DNA of 64,000 nt, taken from contig NC_080042.1 in NCBI RefSeq assembly GCF_012489685.1, forward strand, positions 18,242,150 to 18,306,149, read 5' to 3'. The DNA comes from Lotus japonicus (taxonomy: Eukaryota > Streptophyta > Magnoliopsida > Fabales > Fabaceae). Made by a program: the position numbers and the translations under genes. Under the pieces are notes generated by a model. That model was not told the DNA's origin, did no database searches, and saw only the letters and a program-made list of their open reading frames with translations. Positions 11,501 to 23,477 of the stretch are shown one piece after another (within the stretch, counting starts at the first letter, position 1; every line of letters starts with the position of its first letter).

Positions 11501-12227
11501 CGAGTTAATTTTGGAAGATTAGGACAAACCAGCCTTTGTCTCACCTTTGGTTCATTGGTGAAAAAAGATTTAAAATGTTCAAATATGGCTTTTTTTATAT
11601 CTGGTCCTTCTTCCAAAGTCACGTTCTGTACCTGGAGTTTGGATATATTCTGTTTGGCAATTTTCACCTTGCAAATGCGGTGAAAAAATGCAGAATTTCG
11701 ATCACCATCTTTTGCCCATCTACTCCTTGATTTCTGGCGCCAACGAATCTCCTCCATTCTAAAGGTGCTCCACATATCATCAAGAATTTTCATTCGGTTT
11801 ATTCTTAAAGAACCAGTAGCACCTTCCCTCATCATTTGATCCATGACCACTTGAAGATCGTGCTCTAAATTTGAGATCCTTAAAGTCGAAGCAGTAGCAC
11901 AACATCCCTTCCATCTTTTTATCTCCTTCTTCAAGGCTTTCAACTTCTCATGTAAGGTAGCACCAGCCCAGGCAGCAACTAATGGAGACTTCCACCAGGA
12001 TTTTACCAATGAATTGAAATCTTCTTCCATCATCCAGCTATTGTAGAATCTAAAAGGTTTAGGACCGAAATCCACCGCCCCCATTGACAAAGAGACTGCT
12101 CTGTGGTCGGATAACCACCAATACTCCACACTTTGATTAACTCCTTCCAGGTCACGCAAGATGGCATCACTAATTAACCACCGATCGAACATGCTCCAAA
12201 TACCTCCCTGTCTTGAGCTAAACCAGG
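8569..12227 (-). mobile_element. 5'-truncated L1-type LINE
   Basis: The 3' tail on the minus strand is GTTCTCAAAAAAA (about 8569-8583). The element runs to about 12227, where ORF2 homology begins abruptly within the endonuclease domain (SSRQGGIWS). I see no clear target duplication. The endonuclease N-terminus and ORF1 are missing. The ORF1 relic at 12472-14155 may be a separate element or the same one after rearrangement. Confidence 0.75.
8646..12227 (-). pseudogene. LINE ORF2 polyprotein relic (RT, zf-RVT, RNase H)
   Basis: The coding order on the minus strand is: end of the endonuclease (12227-12100), reverse transcriptase (12100-10210), zinc-binding zf-RVT region (10198-9317) and RNase H (9100-8646). 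The RT catalytic motif FADD is encoded at 10725-10714, and RQGDPLSPLLFN lies upstream. RNase H keeps NVDGAARG, FEAEVKAIHEAL and ESDSL, which carry the catalytic acids. One frameshift near 10215 separates RT from the next block, and a second near 9500 shifts the zf-RVT frame. The terminal stop is at 8646-8648. The element cannot make a full-length ORF2, although the domains are well preserved. Confidence 0.85.
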
Positions 12228-12419
12228 TATATATATAGGATATATTTGATTCCTTGAAAACAAAAGGAATGAATGTATAACATAAACTACTTTACTTATT
12301 TGACTTTATTTTATAGGTATTTAAGTTTATCAAGTATACTTTTGTATCCTAAATATATTATCACTTTATTGAATTTGCAAAGTAGCTTACAAGGTAAATT
12401 CTACGTTTCATTTTATCAC

Positions 12420-12470
12420 CTCATCATTACCGTATCTAGTTTTTTTTGAACTCATCATTATTGTATCTAG
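12420..12470. repeat. Ultra-short LINE-tail insertion with 20-bp duplication
   Basis: The 11-bp TTTTTTTTGAA (12440-12450) sits between two 20-bp direct repeats (12420-12439 and 12451-12470), which differ at two positions. The insert matches the reverse complement of a LINE 3' tail. Confidence 0.65.
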
Positions 12471-12471
12471 T

Positions 12472-14155
12472 TTAGTCTTCACTTACGGTCGGGCCCAATT
12501 CAAACCCGTTTGCCAAACATAACCGTTCCGGAAAATCCACAACCCTGTTTTTTTTAACTTCAAACAGCTCAATCATAACTGATGGCCCACTCGAAAAAAC
12601 GCATGTGGTCCCTCTCTGAACCCAAAAGTTCTCTCCCTTATTGTTTGCAAATTGCAAATGACCATTTAAAAAAGTTAAAGACCATCCCTGATTTTGTGGC
12701 CCATTCACCGCTAACTCCGTTTAACTTTGACCCACAGTCACATCAGCCATTATGCTTTTTTGAAAATTCAAAATATTTGACCTCTTCCACATCTGCTGAC
12801 AATTCTCACAGACTCCACTCCCGCGTTGACATGCGGCGACTATGGCCCTCGATTCCAGCTCATCATTCAACCCTAACTCCTGCCACATCACCAATCCCTC
12901 CTCTTTCTCATTCTCAAACTCCACCACCGCGGTCTCGTCCCTGCACTAACTCCGACAACCCTGTATATCTGCATCCGTGGCAATGATCTGAAAATCTTCC
13001 TCATCAGTCATCACCCTCCGCCATGAATGATTCTGCAATGCTTCCAATTCCATCATTGTCATACCTCGAGTCCTCGTCTGATGAGGATGTAGAGGCCAAT
13101 TGAGCAGCGACACGCTACTGTCGTTTCACCAACCCATCTCCCATGGGACCATACGCTGTAGAGAATTCTTTTTCAATCACCACCGTCGTGATTCCTTTAT
13201 CAAACGACACCGGGATCTACTTTACATCCATGGTCGTTGTCGAAGTCTCCACAAGTATGCGAGCGTAAACTAGTCTTTCTTTTCGTTTAGTTGGGCCGTC
13301 CATACACAGTTATGTCCCTAGTGAGGATACTAGTGACTCAAAGAAATCCCCGTTCCAAGCAAACACTTGTACCTTCCAAATTCGCACCTACATCAGGTGA
13401 GATTTACCGGTCATGAACTCTGGACATGCACTAAACCATTCAAACCGCTCCTCCAGCAAACCCTTCGCCTCCTTCAATGTAAATTCCATGTCTTCCTTTG
13501 TGTTAAACTCTAGCAGTACCTCGCGAGAGCCCATTGGCTTCAAAGAAAAATTTGTCATGCCATTCAGAATGAAGAAATTGTGTAGGCTCTCTACGCTTTG
13601 AGTCCCATGGAGCGTAGCACCAATGCAACATGAAATTCATTCCTTATCTCCATCTATTGTGGCATAAACGAGATTTGCCTCCTCTGCCATCACATTTGCT
13701 GGCTTATGTTTAGGCCTCCACACCAATCCACGATTGTCGTGTCTCTGAGACTTACCATGATCCCCCTCCTTCGCCACAGACCTCTGATATGGCCTTTGGA
13801 AAGGTCTTTGGTATTTAGCTCTCGACACCGCCAAAAAGGCTCCCTCCAGACGTATCCCATTCAGTCTTCGAATGGCTCTCCACGCCTCCTCATCTGTTCC
13901 ATACCGAACAAAGGCTACGCGAAATCTGCGACCCACTTTCCAACGTTGTTGAACATAAATCTCCCGTAAGCTGCCAATCCTAGAAAAGATGGCTTCCAAC
14001 TTACTTTTAGACACACGATCCCCCACCCTATCAATAAACACAGAGAATGATGTCTTCCTCTGTCTATGATCATGTCTCTGTTGTTGCTGGTATCTGTCAC
14101 CGCCTGCCTTTGCATTATGCCTATAATCGCCTCCCCTAGCAGAGCGATTCGCCAT
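12472..14155 (-). pseudogene. LINE ORF1 relic
   Basis: The frame at 14155-13637 begins MANRSARGGDYRHN and encodes an RRM (FSVFIDRVGD, FRVAFVRYG), parallel to residues 131-208 of the intact ORF1 at 179-2680. Further along the minus strand to about 13080 the DUF4283-like part can still be read (REVLLEFNTKEDMEFT), with stop codons. Sequence from 12900 to 12472 may be the variable C-terminal part. The 5' edge at about 14160 abuts the dispersed repeat at 14162-14545, so the LINE seems to have inserted there. This copy is non-functional. Confidence 0.7.
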
Positions 14156-14161
14156 CTAAGT

Positions 14162-14572
14162 TTTATTTGTTATTTTTAAAAAATTCATCAACTTATGATG
14201 AATAATTATTATTAAATTAATTTTAATTTTAATATATAAAAAATTAGAAATTTTTACAATTAGAAAGAAATATAAAAAATTACTATTAACTATCTAATAT
14301 TGTTATTAATGTAAAGTTAGTCAATTTCAATTATTATTATTATTATTATTACTTAAAAATTTCCTTCATGTAGTAATTAATAATTAAAATTCAAATGATA
14401 TCAAAATTTAATTTAAAATATGAGAAATTGAAAATTTTAACAAATTTTATTCAACTTTCAATATACATCTGCTTATTATTAATTATTTCATTGTTAAATG
14501 CATTTAATACTTATAGCTCAAGTGAGCTTTACATAGATATATAGATATAGATAGATAGATATAGATGTTCTC
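14162..14572 (-). mobile_element. Helitron 5' segment (related to 52390-52702)
   Basis: About 380 bp align with 52390-52690, including AGCTCAAGTGAGCTTTACAT next to a TA/GATA tract. At 52702 this motif adjoins a good Helitron 5' end, so the present copy is probably the 5' part of the same family on the minus strand. No matching 3' hairpin is evident to the left. A GATA-type microsatellite lies at about 14534-14568. Confidence 0.5.
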
Positions 14573-14603
14573 ATGTTGCTCATGATAATGTCATTTATAA
14601 AAG

Positions 14604-15800
14604 ATTTTTTTTTATAGGCAATGAGAAATATATTGAATAGAAGTACAAGGGGTACTTCAACCCAATACAAAGTGAAAGAAGAGAGGGGAAAAAAAGAAAA
14701 AACAAGCAAAAACTAACATATACAAAATCGAAGACCCTAGAAATGGAGAAACTACCCACCTAATACCTCCTTGAAAATGGGCTTAACAAAACAAGCCTCA
14801 TTAAAACCTTGCTAGGATAAAACCCCCTTGGGAAAACCCAGCAAGGAAAAAGAGTACCAGTTTTGAAAAGCCAAGAGGTATTTTCAAGGAAGTTTACAAG
14901 GAAATCTAAACACCCACCCAAACCCAACAACAGAACCATGAAGAGGAGCAGCTCCAACGAATAAGCCAAAGAGAAATTGAACAATAATATTGCCAATCCA
15001 TCAAAAAACTCCACCAGCAAAATCCCACACAGAGAGCTCGCAAGATACACAATTCCCTTCACTCCACATGCTATCACAGACAAGACAAGACCAAACCATC
15101 TAATACCCTTCAATATATAGATATAGTGCTCCTACTAACCTTCATCTGTTGAAAACCAATGCCATACAGGAACAATAAGATATGAGAGAGAAAGGAGCAT
15201 AACATGATTCAAGAAAATGCCCAACTTATGTGAAACACAACGAAATCCACCATACTATAGCACTGCTCGAGCATCAAAAGATCCAAATGATCCAAAGACA
15301 TCACTCAACCAAAAAAAATCTGTGACTAGAAAGATTAAAGAACTTCCCTTCAAGCATACACACAATCCAACATAGAAAATCACTAGCTGCTGCCACATAG
15401 TACAAGGAAAAAATACATATTGCAGGGTTCGAAATCCACTAAAAAACAGAAGCGGAAAAGCTCCTTTCATGCGAAGATAACCAAACCTTGTATTGCACCA
15501 GATCCACTAGGCTGCCAATTTCCACTAAATCCCCCTTGAAGATTAAACCATTTATGCACTGCCAAATCGAATGAACAGCAGCAATCCAGATCAAGATAAG
15601 AGCCTGCGAAACCTTTTTACCTCCCCTCAACACACCACAGAACTGACTGAAATGGTTTACAGCACATGATGGCAATACAAATTGGATCCCCAACCAGTCA
15701 AGCAACTTAGACCAAACTCTCCACGAGACATGGCAATTAAAAAAGAGATGAAAGCTATTTTCCACATCAGAAGCACATAATACACAAGTAGTATGACTAT
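14604..15800 (-). mobile_element. LINE 3' fragment
   Basis: A T-run at 14604-14612 marks the tail of a minus-strand LINE. At 15765-15439 the minus strand encodes a zf-RVT-like segment (MENSFHLFFNCHVSWRVWSK, then a Trp-rich region). The rest to the tail looks like 3' UTR, including the motif CAAGGTTTTAATGAGGC shared in part with the LINE at 15928. The right boundary, near 15800, is uncertain. No RT or RNase H remains. Confidence 0.65.
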
Positions 15801-16921
15801 AGTGTTATGATTTAATGGTTGTTGGAATCATTATTACCCATAACTTTCAGCTCTTAACTTGATTGAACCCATCTTATTGATCATACATAAAGCATCATTT
15901 TCTTGGAAAATAATAATACTATATATCTTTTTTTTGAAAAAGAAATGAATATTATTAATATAAGTAGTCTGAGCCAAAAGTAGCTTCAGAAAACAAACGC
16001 GTACAATACGATCTGAACCTGAAACAAGGCGACCAAGCTACACCTTGCTCTAAGGAATATAAACCCACCACCAACCCACAGAATGACTAAGGACAAGTTC
16101 CCAAGAAAGAGCCTAATTAAAACCTTGCTAGGCAAAACCCAATGGGAAAAAACCTAGCAAGGAAAAAGAGTACCACAACCTTGGGAAAGACATTCTGCAA
16201 CTGAATACAAAGTCATAATTTAGCAGCAGCTATCTTGGTACCAGAATTACAAACAAATGACCAACATCAAGGTAGTATGTACATATCCTATAACAATTAT
16301 GTCAAACAGCTACAGGAATAAGAGCCTCCTCCATTTGTCACACCAGCAACTTGTATTTGAATTTTGCAGCAACACCAATTTAATTTGTATGAACCAGCAG
16401 CACCAGCACTTTAAAATAGGATCATCAGTAGTAAAAATCACTTCAACAAGGCATCAAACATAACCGCAACAACATCCTCTCATAGAAGCACACAACAGCA
16501 ACAATACTTTTCGTATTTCAGCAACAAATTGCATATCCAAAAAGTTGTCCAATAAGGCCACCGCTTGTCCAGAAAAATAATGACAGCAAAAAGGACAACA
16601 GCAGCATCACAGACATGGCGGCAGCGAAACACACAACATCATCAACACTATAGTCCTTCAAAATCAGCACCAACAACATAAAAATTGAGACATCGACAGC
16701 AACATGTCCACATCACCAGCTCCAAGTTACAGCAATAACAATTATTCAATGACAACATACCAACAACAACCAGTAAAATAACAGCAACCAGAAAATCAGC
16801 ATACAACAGCCAACCTGCAAGCTGTAAAAATTATACAACATGGAAATTAATAACAGCACCACTACCCTCACAATTCCACTCTCCAAACACTAATATTCCC
16901 CCATAAAACCATTTCCACCAC

Positions 16922-19900
16922 TCATAAAAAACGCACCCACAACATATCACATGCCTCATTTGCTAATGTGTCTGTTCTAGTATTTGCCTCACGACGTACA
17001 TGAGCAACACAAAAACAATCCACCTCTTGCCTAAGATGATCAATATTATGTAACAGATTCAGCAACTTCCATGGACGATGAGAAGCCTCAAGAACCCAAC
17101 CAACTACCAATGTATTATCACTCTCTAACATTACATGATGAAAATTAAATTCTCTACAAAACTCCAACGCCAAAGAGATAGCATGAACTTTAGCCTCATG
17201 AGCATAAATTGATCCAAGCAGTTTCGAAAAAATTCCCAAGTCTGCCCCATGACAATCACGCAACACTCCCCCTGCATCCCCCAATTCCTTGAGCCCCTCT
17301 CGCCGCCCCATCAACATTGAACTTCATCACCCCCGCTGGCGGGACACACCATTCAACTAATGGCCTCACTTTAACCTTCTTAGAAAGCCTCACATTAATG
17401 AACTGCTGCGTGAAATCATACAACACATAGTCACACTCTATATTCGCAGCCTTAATCCACCAATACATTCTTGATAAATGCAAGTCCCATACATCCTCTA
17501 CATTGGCCAACTTTCCTCGAAAAATAACACCATTCCGCTCCAACCATAAGGACCATCCCAAAGCATAAAGAATCATATCCCACCACACCTTCTCTGATTT
17601 TATTCTCAAACACTCCCACTGCTGAACAAGTTCTTTCAACGTGCCTGGTACGCACCATAGAACACCCTCCCTTTCTAACACCTGATCCTAAAATTGCTTC
17701 CCAAACCCACAAAACAGAAACAAATGGCTCACCGATTCCACATGCTGACCGCACAACACACAGACACCCTCACCATCAACCTCAATGCCCCGCCTTCTCA
17801 AACACTCCATTACCGCTACTTTCTCTTGTGTCGCTTGCCATAAAAATTGCACCACTTTCGGCGGAACAATTCTTCTCACAATTGTTGGAACCACCCATTC
17901 TGGTACCTCAAACACATGTAACTCCACTGCTGCTGCAAAGCCTTTTACGGAATACATACCATTCGAATCACCAAGCCATAACAAACCATCTTCGCGCGCA
18001 CTAGGTACAACAGCGCAAATACATCGAATAAAATCTGCGTATACTCCAAGCTCCCAATCCAACAAAGGATGGCGAAAACGAACCCTCCACTCCCAACGCA
18101 AATCCTTGTGCAAACCCCCCTCTACCACCACCAACTCACGGAAAGGCTTAGTCGATACCCACGGATCAAGCCAGAACTAAATACGCATACCCCTTCCAAT
18201 CGCACAAAGAAAATTATCACGAAACAACCTTCCCAACACAGTGTCCTCTAAAAGAACTTGCAAAATATCGAAAACGTAACGGGAAGGTTCACGGACCATT
18301 TACTGATACGGTGCAGCAACAAACATGACTCATGCAATGAATATTTAGTACACAACGTCCTACGCCACAAAGAATGCAACTCTGAGCCAAACCTCCAAGA
18401 CCATTTCAGCAACATTCCTCTGTTCCTAATATTGAAAAACCCCAAACCTAAACCACAAAGAATGCAACTCTAAGCCTAACCTCCAAGACCATTTCAGCAA
18501 CAAAGCTTAGACCCTACATGAAACCCACACAAAGAATGGAACAAAGCCAAACCTCGAATTGCTAAATTATTCCACAGCAGCGACAACCTATGAACACACA
18601 AATTGAACAACAAAGGCGAAAGAGGATCACCTTATCTCAACCCCTTCTCAATTGCAAAAAACTCTGTCGGCGAACCATTAACCAGAACTGCTAAAGAAGT
18701 TGTCGGCACACAACAGCGAATCCATTTCCTCCACCACTCCCCAAACCCTAATTCCTCCAGCATGATTGGTAAAAAACCCCACTCAATATTATCATATGCC
18801 TTCGCAAAATCCAGTTTTAGCATAAACCCCCTCTTCCCCTCCTCAACATGGCATCAACAATTTCATTGCCAATAAAAATGCAATCCGCAATTTGTCGACC
18901 TTTTGTGAATGAAAATTGATTGTCTGTTAGAAGATATGGCATGACCCTTTGCAATCTTGCTGCTAGAACTTTTGCAATTAATTTGTAAAGACTTGCCTAT
19001 CAAAAAAAATTTGTAAAGACTCCCAGTGAGACTAATGGGTATGAAATCCGACACCTCCACCGGCATATTCCGCTTAGGGATCAAAGCAATAAATCCGGCA
19101 TTCAAACTTTTGACCAGCTTCCCATGCACATAAAACTCTTGAAACATTCTCATGATATCACTCCGACTCACTGACCAAAATTCACCAAAAAACTGGAAAT
19201 TAAAGCCATACGGACCAGGCGCTTTGTTACCATCACAAGCTAAGATCGCATCCCAAATTTCCTCGTAGGAAAAATTTGCCTCAAGCATCAGCACATCATT
19301 CTGAGAAACCTTCGGCGCAGAGCCCATGTCTAACCACACCCTCCTCCTTGGTTGCGATTTGAAAAAGCCTTGAAATTGATCAAAGAGAGCTTGTTTAATA
19401 AGACTAGGTTCTGAGATCACCTCCTCGTTTACCTGCACTCGATCCATATTGCTTCGAGCACGTCTTGCTTTGCACACACGGTGAAAGAATTTGGTATTCC
19501 AATCCCCATCCTTAACCCATTTCATTAGTGATTTCTGAAGCCACATGCTCTCCTCCTTCCGATACTCCTTCCAAAGATCATTTAACGACATCACCCTCTC
19601 CTTCCGCAACTCATCCGTGACACCCTCACGCTCCATTCTCTCCATCAAATCATGCACTTTCCCCTCCAACTCCATTGTACGAACAGATCCCAAGCTCCTC
19701 GCGCCCTACACCATTCACGAATTCTCCCCCTTAATCCCCTCATCTTATGCATTAAGACAAACCCCGACCAACAAGTAACTACATTCGAATCCCACCACTC
19801 AGCCACCATGTCCTTAAAGCCATCCTCCATGAACCAATAATTAAAAAAAGTAAAAGGTTTTGGCCGAAATCCTTAGTTCCCCACGTCAACACCACTGCCC

Positions 19901-20579
19901 TGTGATCAGAAACACCCCAGTCTTAAGCTACCTGTTCCACCCCATCAAAGCCTAAAAGAGCCTCCTCATTTATAAGCAACCTGTCCAACCTACTCCATAA
20001 ACCACTTCCACGAGTACTGCCCCACGTGAAATCACCATTCTGCATAGGCAAATCGATCTAGAAGGTTGAGGACACAAACTCCTTGAAAGCATACTCACCC
20101 ACAACATCAACATTGGTTCCTTGTCGTTCACCGTCGTTTAATATTGCATTGAAATCCCCCCCAATCACCACCCTACCCTCCACGATCTCCAATTCAACAC
20201 CTAGAGCTCGAAAAAAAGCCACCCTTGTTGCAACCTCATGTGGCCCATAAACATTCCCCAGCCATATCTCCTCCTGACTAGAGAGCACAGTTAATGACAC
20301 CAGTACAAAATATTCACCTCGAATCACTTCATTACACTCGAACGTATCCTTACGCCAAAAAGTTGCTATCCCACCAGTTGCATGCACCCCAGGTATACAA
20401 CAAACATCCATGCCCACATGCAGCCACCCCCGAAACACGTCTCCTTGTGCATCACTTAACTTCGTTTCTTGCATCAAAATCACCTCCGGCCGCACCCTTT
20501 CCAATGCTAGCCTTACAGACCTTCGCTTCTCTACTCTCCCTAATCCCCTCACATTCCAAGTCACCCACGCCCCCGACAT
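16922..20579 (-). pseudogene. LINE ORF2 relic lacking RT catalytic motif
   Basis: The start at 20579 (MSGAWVTWNVRGLGR) matches the endonuclease N-terminus at 177 and keeps MQETKL and GGDFNAIL. RT homology (APGPYGFNFQFF, KLDFAKAYDN) runs from 19693 to about 18600. At 18600-18440 the sequence jumps from just after the first RT blocks to LLKWSWRFG, so the FADD catalytic region is deleted. The zf-RVT part lies at 18134-17688. RNase H lies at 17317-16922, with NVDGAARG just upstream in another frame. Multiple frameshifts are present. A segment of about 50 bp is repeated at 18364-18415 and 18452-18503 beside the deletion. Confidence 0.8.
18980..19021 (+). repeat. Ultra-short LINE-tail insertion with 14-bp duplication
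   Basis: Within the ORF2 relic, AATTTGTAAAGACT occurs at 18980-18993 and again at 19008-19021. Between them is the 14-bp TGCCTATCAAAAAA. The arrangement looks like a target duplication around a minimal A-tailed insertion. Confidence 0.65.
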
Positions 20580-20582
20580 GCT

Positions 20583-22990
20583 CTAATGGCGAATATTTGC
20601 TGAGAGTTCCTGCACCAGACCTTGTATCACTTCCTCCTCTGGACAATCAAAAAGCAAACCAGCACTTTGGATACGGATAAAGGCACGTCGAGCTCGTGTG
20701 ATTATCCCATCTTTACTTCCCCCTCCAGGTTGTGAAAATTGCAAGTCTTTACAACCTTGATGAAAACGAGCAGACCCAACACCAGCTGATTGTTTCCTTG
20801 GTCGACCACGAGTTCTTTTTGGTGTTACAAACCCTGGAGCATCAGTTACAATTTTCCTTGGTTTGCCACGAGGCTTCTTGGCCATAATTGTCTCTTCAAT
20901 GCGAGCTATTTGATCAAGTTGCTGATGATCAAACTCATTCTCTATTGTTTCATCCAGGGGTTGAATAACAGGAGACTTAATACAAAACTTTTTAATTGAA
21001 TCAGTATTCAATTCAACAATTATTTTTTCGACCTGGTTTTCATGATACTGGCCCCACACCAAATTAACTATGCCATTTCTTTTACTTGTCTCACCGACCC
21101 ACATAAGCCCCAAATTTCGTGTAACATTGTGAGATGTAGCAACTCCCTCCACAAATTTCGCCCACCCCATCAAAACAGGAAACAAATCTTCATGATCATC
21201 ACAAGTCAAATTAACACAATTTAAACCTTTGAAACCACCATAATTAACCGCCAGTCCAATCCCATCCTTCTGCTCATAATTTGAATTTTGAAACTCCTTG
21301 ATTTCAGCAAGAGTGTAGCCAGATTCAAGTAAATCATCTTTTTGTACTTCCTAATCCACATCACTCACATTCTCTGCCGTTGACATAGTTTCTCTCTTCC
21401 AGCATAATCCTCTGTAACCGCCAACAACACTTAATGCTCCCACACTAGACATTTGATTTTTGAACTTTTGCCCACGTGTTGCATGTGTTTGAGGTTGTCT
21501 AATCCACACATTTGAACGGTAGGGACCACCCATATGTAACAGCCAATTTCTGTGACACACCACCGTCCCCGTGCTTACCGGCGTCGCCAAGTTCTCTGGC
21601 AAGTCCCCGTTCTCCTCCACAAATTGTCCTTGTTGGCTACTCATATCGTCGGTACTCATCTCCACTGTGGATGTTGGGGATTGCATTACATTATCCATGG
21701 ACATATCAAATTCAGCATCATTCTCATACAGTGCACCACCATCTTCCTATTCTTCAAAATCACTTTCCCATGACGATGACCTGTAAGATCGCACCGACGT
21801 AGAGGGCATTACCGCAACACACCCATAATCATATAGTGGCCTATCATTCTCAACCAGTAGCACTCTCCTTTGCCCATCAAAGTGTACCTCAATTGTATTC
21901 GTCTGCCAAACCGGATGACTGGTTTCAATTAACATTCTCGCCACATCTACCCTTCCTTTCTTGGACGTAACATCATCCAGACAAATAAACTTCCCCAGCC
22001 TGTTTCCCTACGCAACGAAGAATTCCTGACTCCACCACCCCATAGGCACATGCCAAACAAGAAGCCACATATAATGTGACACCCCATGTTGCCAGACATC
22101 GCAGGGCCTGATGTCTTGCAAACGATGTTCAAGGAAAACAAGACATTCATCAATGGTCTCTTCCATCTCAGACTTACTTTCAGATTCCAATAATACCTCT
22201 CTGGCACCAAGAGGGATAAACCTGAAATTGAAAAGACCAATTGAGTTGTAATACTCTTGTAGTGCCTCTACATTAATCTTCTCTCGGATAGTAGCAACTG
22301 CACATCGTTCTACCCAAGAACTCTCCGGTGGCTGCATATTCAACACAAGGCTAGTCCTCGCAAATTCCTCTTAAGCAGCGTCATCCATTACCATGGCTCC
22401 AATAAGCACCTCATCCTGTGTTTTTTTGCTGCCACACCTTGCGAGTCACCTTGTAACGCATCGTCGACACTTTGTCGGAACCGTTCCTCGACAACGGTCT
22501 CTAGCACAACGCTTTCTTGACCTGTAAATACCTCCCCTCTAGTCGTAAGCCATTCAATCTGCGAATCGCTACCCAAGCCTCTTCATCAGAAGAATAATGC
22601 ACGAATGCCACTCTGTACCGTTGACCACCCTGATGTCGTTCCTGAATCTGCACCCCCCCGCAGACTCCAAACTCCTGCAAAAACGCCGGTGAGCTTCGCC
22701 TTACTCACTCGATCACCAATGCCCATCACGAAAATCGTGAACGAGAGCTACAATCGTGGGCGTTGTCCTCCCTGATCTCGATTGCTATTCCATCGTGGCC
22801 CTCCCTGATGCTTCCTGAAAGTTCCATCTCTAGGCCTGACAGGGGAGTCAACCTTCCCCGGCCACGACTAGCGACCTCCAAATCTCATGTTACGCCCTCC
22901 ATTTCGTCCCGCACGATCCTCCTGCCACGGCCACCGCCGCATCAGAGCTCTCATTCCAGAGATCCACTCTCTATTGTTTCTCTCTCTAAA
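20583..22990 (-). pseudogene. LINE ORF1 relic with AT-hooks
   Basis: Broken frames on the minus strand follow the ORF1 order of the intact copy. An RRM remnant lies near 22700-22520, and the DUF4283-like part at 22346-21747 contains the motif IGLFNFRFIPLGAREVLLE. An acidic region is near 21700. The C-terminal frame at 21209-20583 ends three bases before the ORF2 ATG at 20579. That last frame carries two AT-hook-like motifs, KKPRGKPRK and KRTRGRPRK, supporting the AT-hook as a shared feature of this LINE family. Several frameshifts and stops make it non-functional. Confidence 0.75.
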
Positions 22991-23036
22991 CATCTCTCTT
23001 TGCAAGTTACCAAATATGTTTAATAATATATATCTT

Positions 23037-23472
23037 AGAGGTTAAAAATTTAACATGAAAGTATGAGATTTTTTTTAGTGAAAATATAGCTTACATTTAT
23101 TTATGTTACAAGTTTCAGGATAAAAAAACCTTTTACCAGGAGGATCATTTTACATGAAAACTCAACTAATAAAAAACCTAAAATATATTTTTAGTATTAT
23201 TTTTTAAAAAAAAAACTATAAATTTATTAGTAAAGTATTTATTTAGATATATATGGATGCTCTAAATGTTTAAATCACATGATAAATAGTTTTTGTATCG
23301 CTAATTATCCTTTCCCCTTTGTATTCATTTGAGCTTTGCTCTCAATCTTTTGATATATATATTAACCTTTTGCTTTCAAAAAAAAATAGTTTTCATGTGA
23401 GGTATTATTTGATATGAGAATTTAATTTTAATACTAATAGAAAATTAAATTCAAATAGTTTTCACTACTTTT
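23037..23472. other. AT-rich spacer with short LINE 3' end
   Basis: At about 23310-23389 the plus strand reads like a LINE 3' end (TTTTGCTTTCAAAAAAAAA), matching the tail type at 3950-3966. The rest is AT-rich without features. Confidence 0.45.
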
Positions 23473-23477
23473 AGTAC

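Larger units (their letters stand above)
15928..23020 (-). mobile_element. Nearly full-length LINE, inactivated
   Basis: The element is about 7.1 kb. The tail is at 15928-15940 (TTTTTTTTGAAAA on the plus strand), followed by a long CAGCAACA-rich 3' UTR (about 15940-16920), an ORF2 relic, an ORF1 relic and a GAGAGA leader near 22980. Flanks read TAATAATACTATATATCTT (from 15911) and TAATAATATATATCTT (from 23021), which I take as a target duplication with a small indel. Confidence 0.75.
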
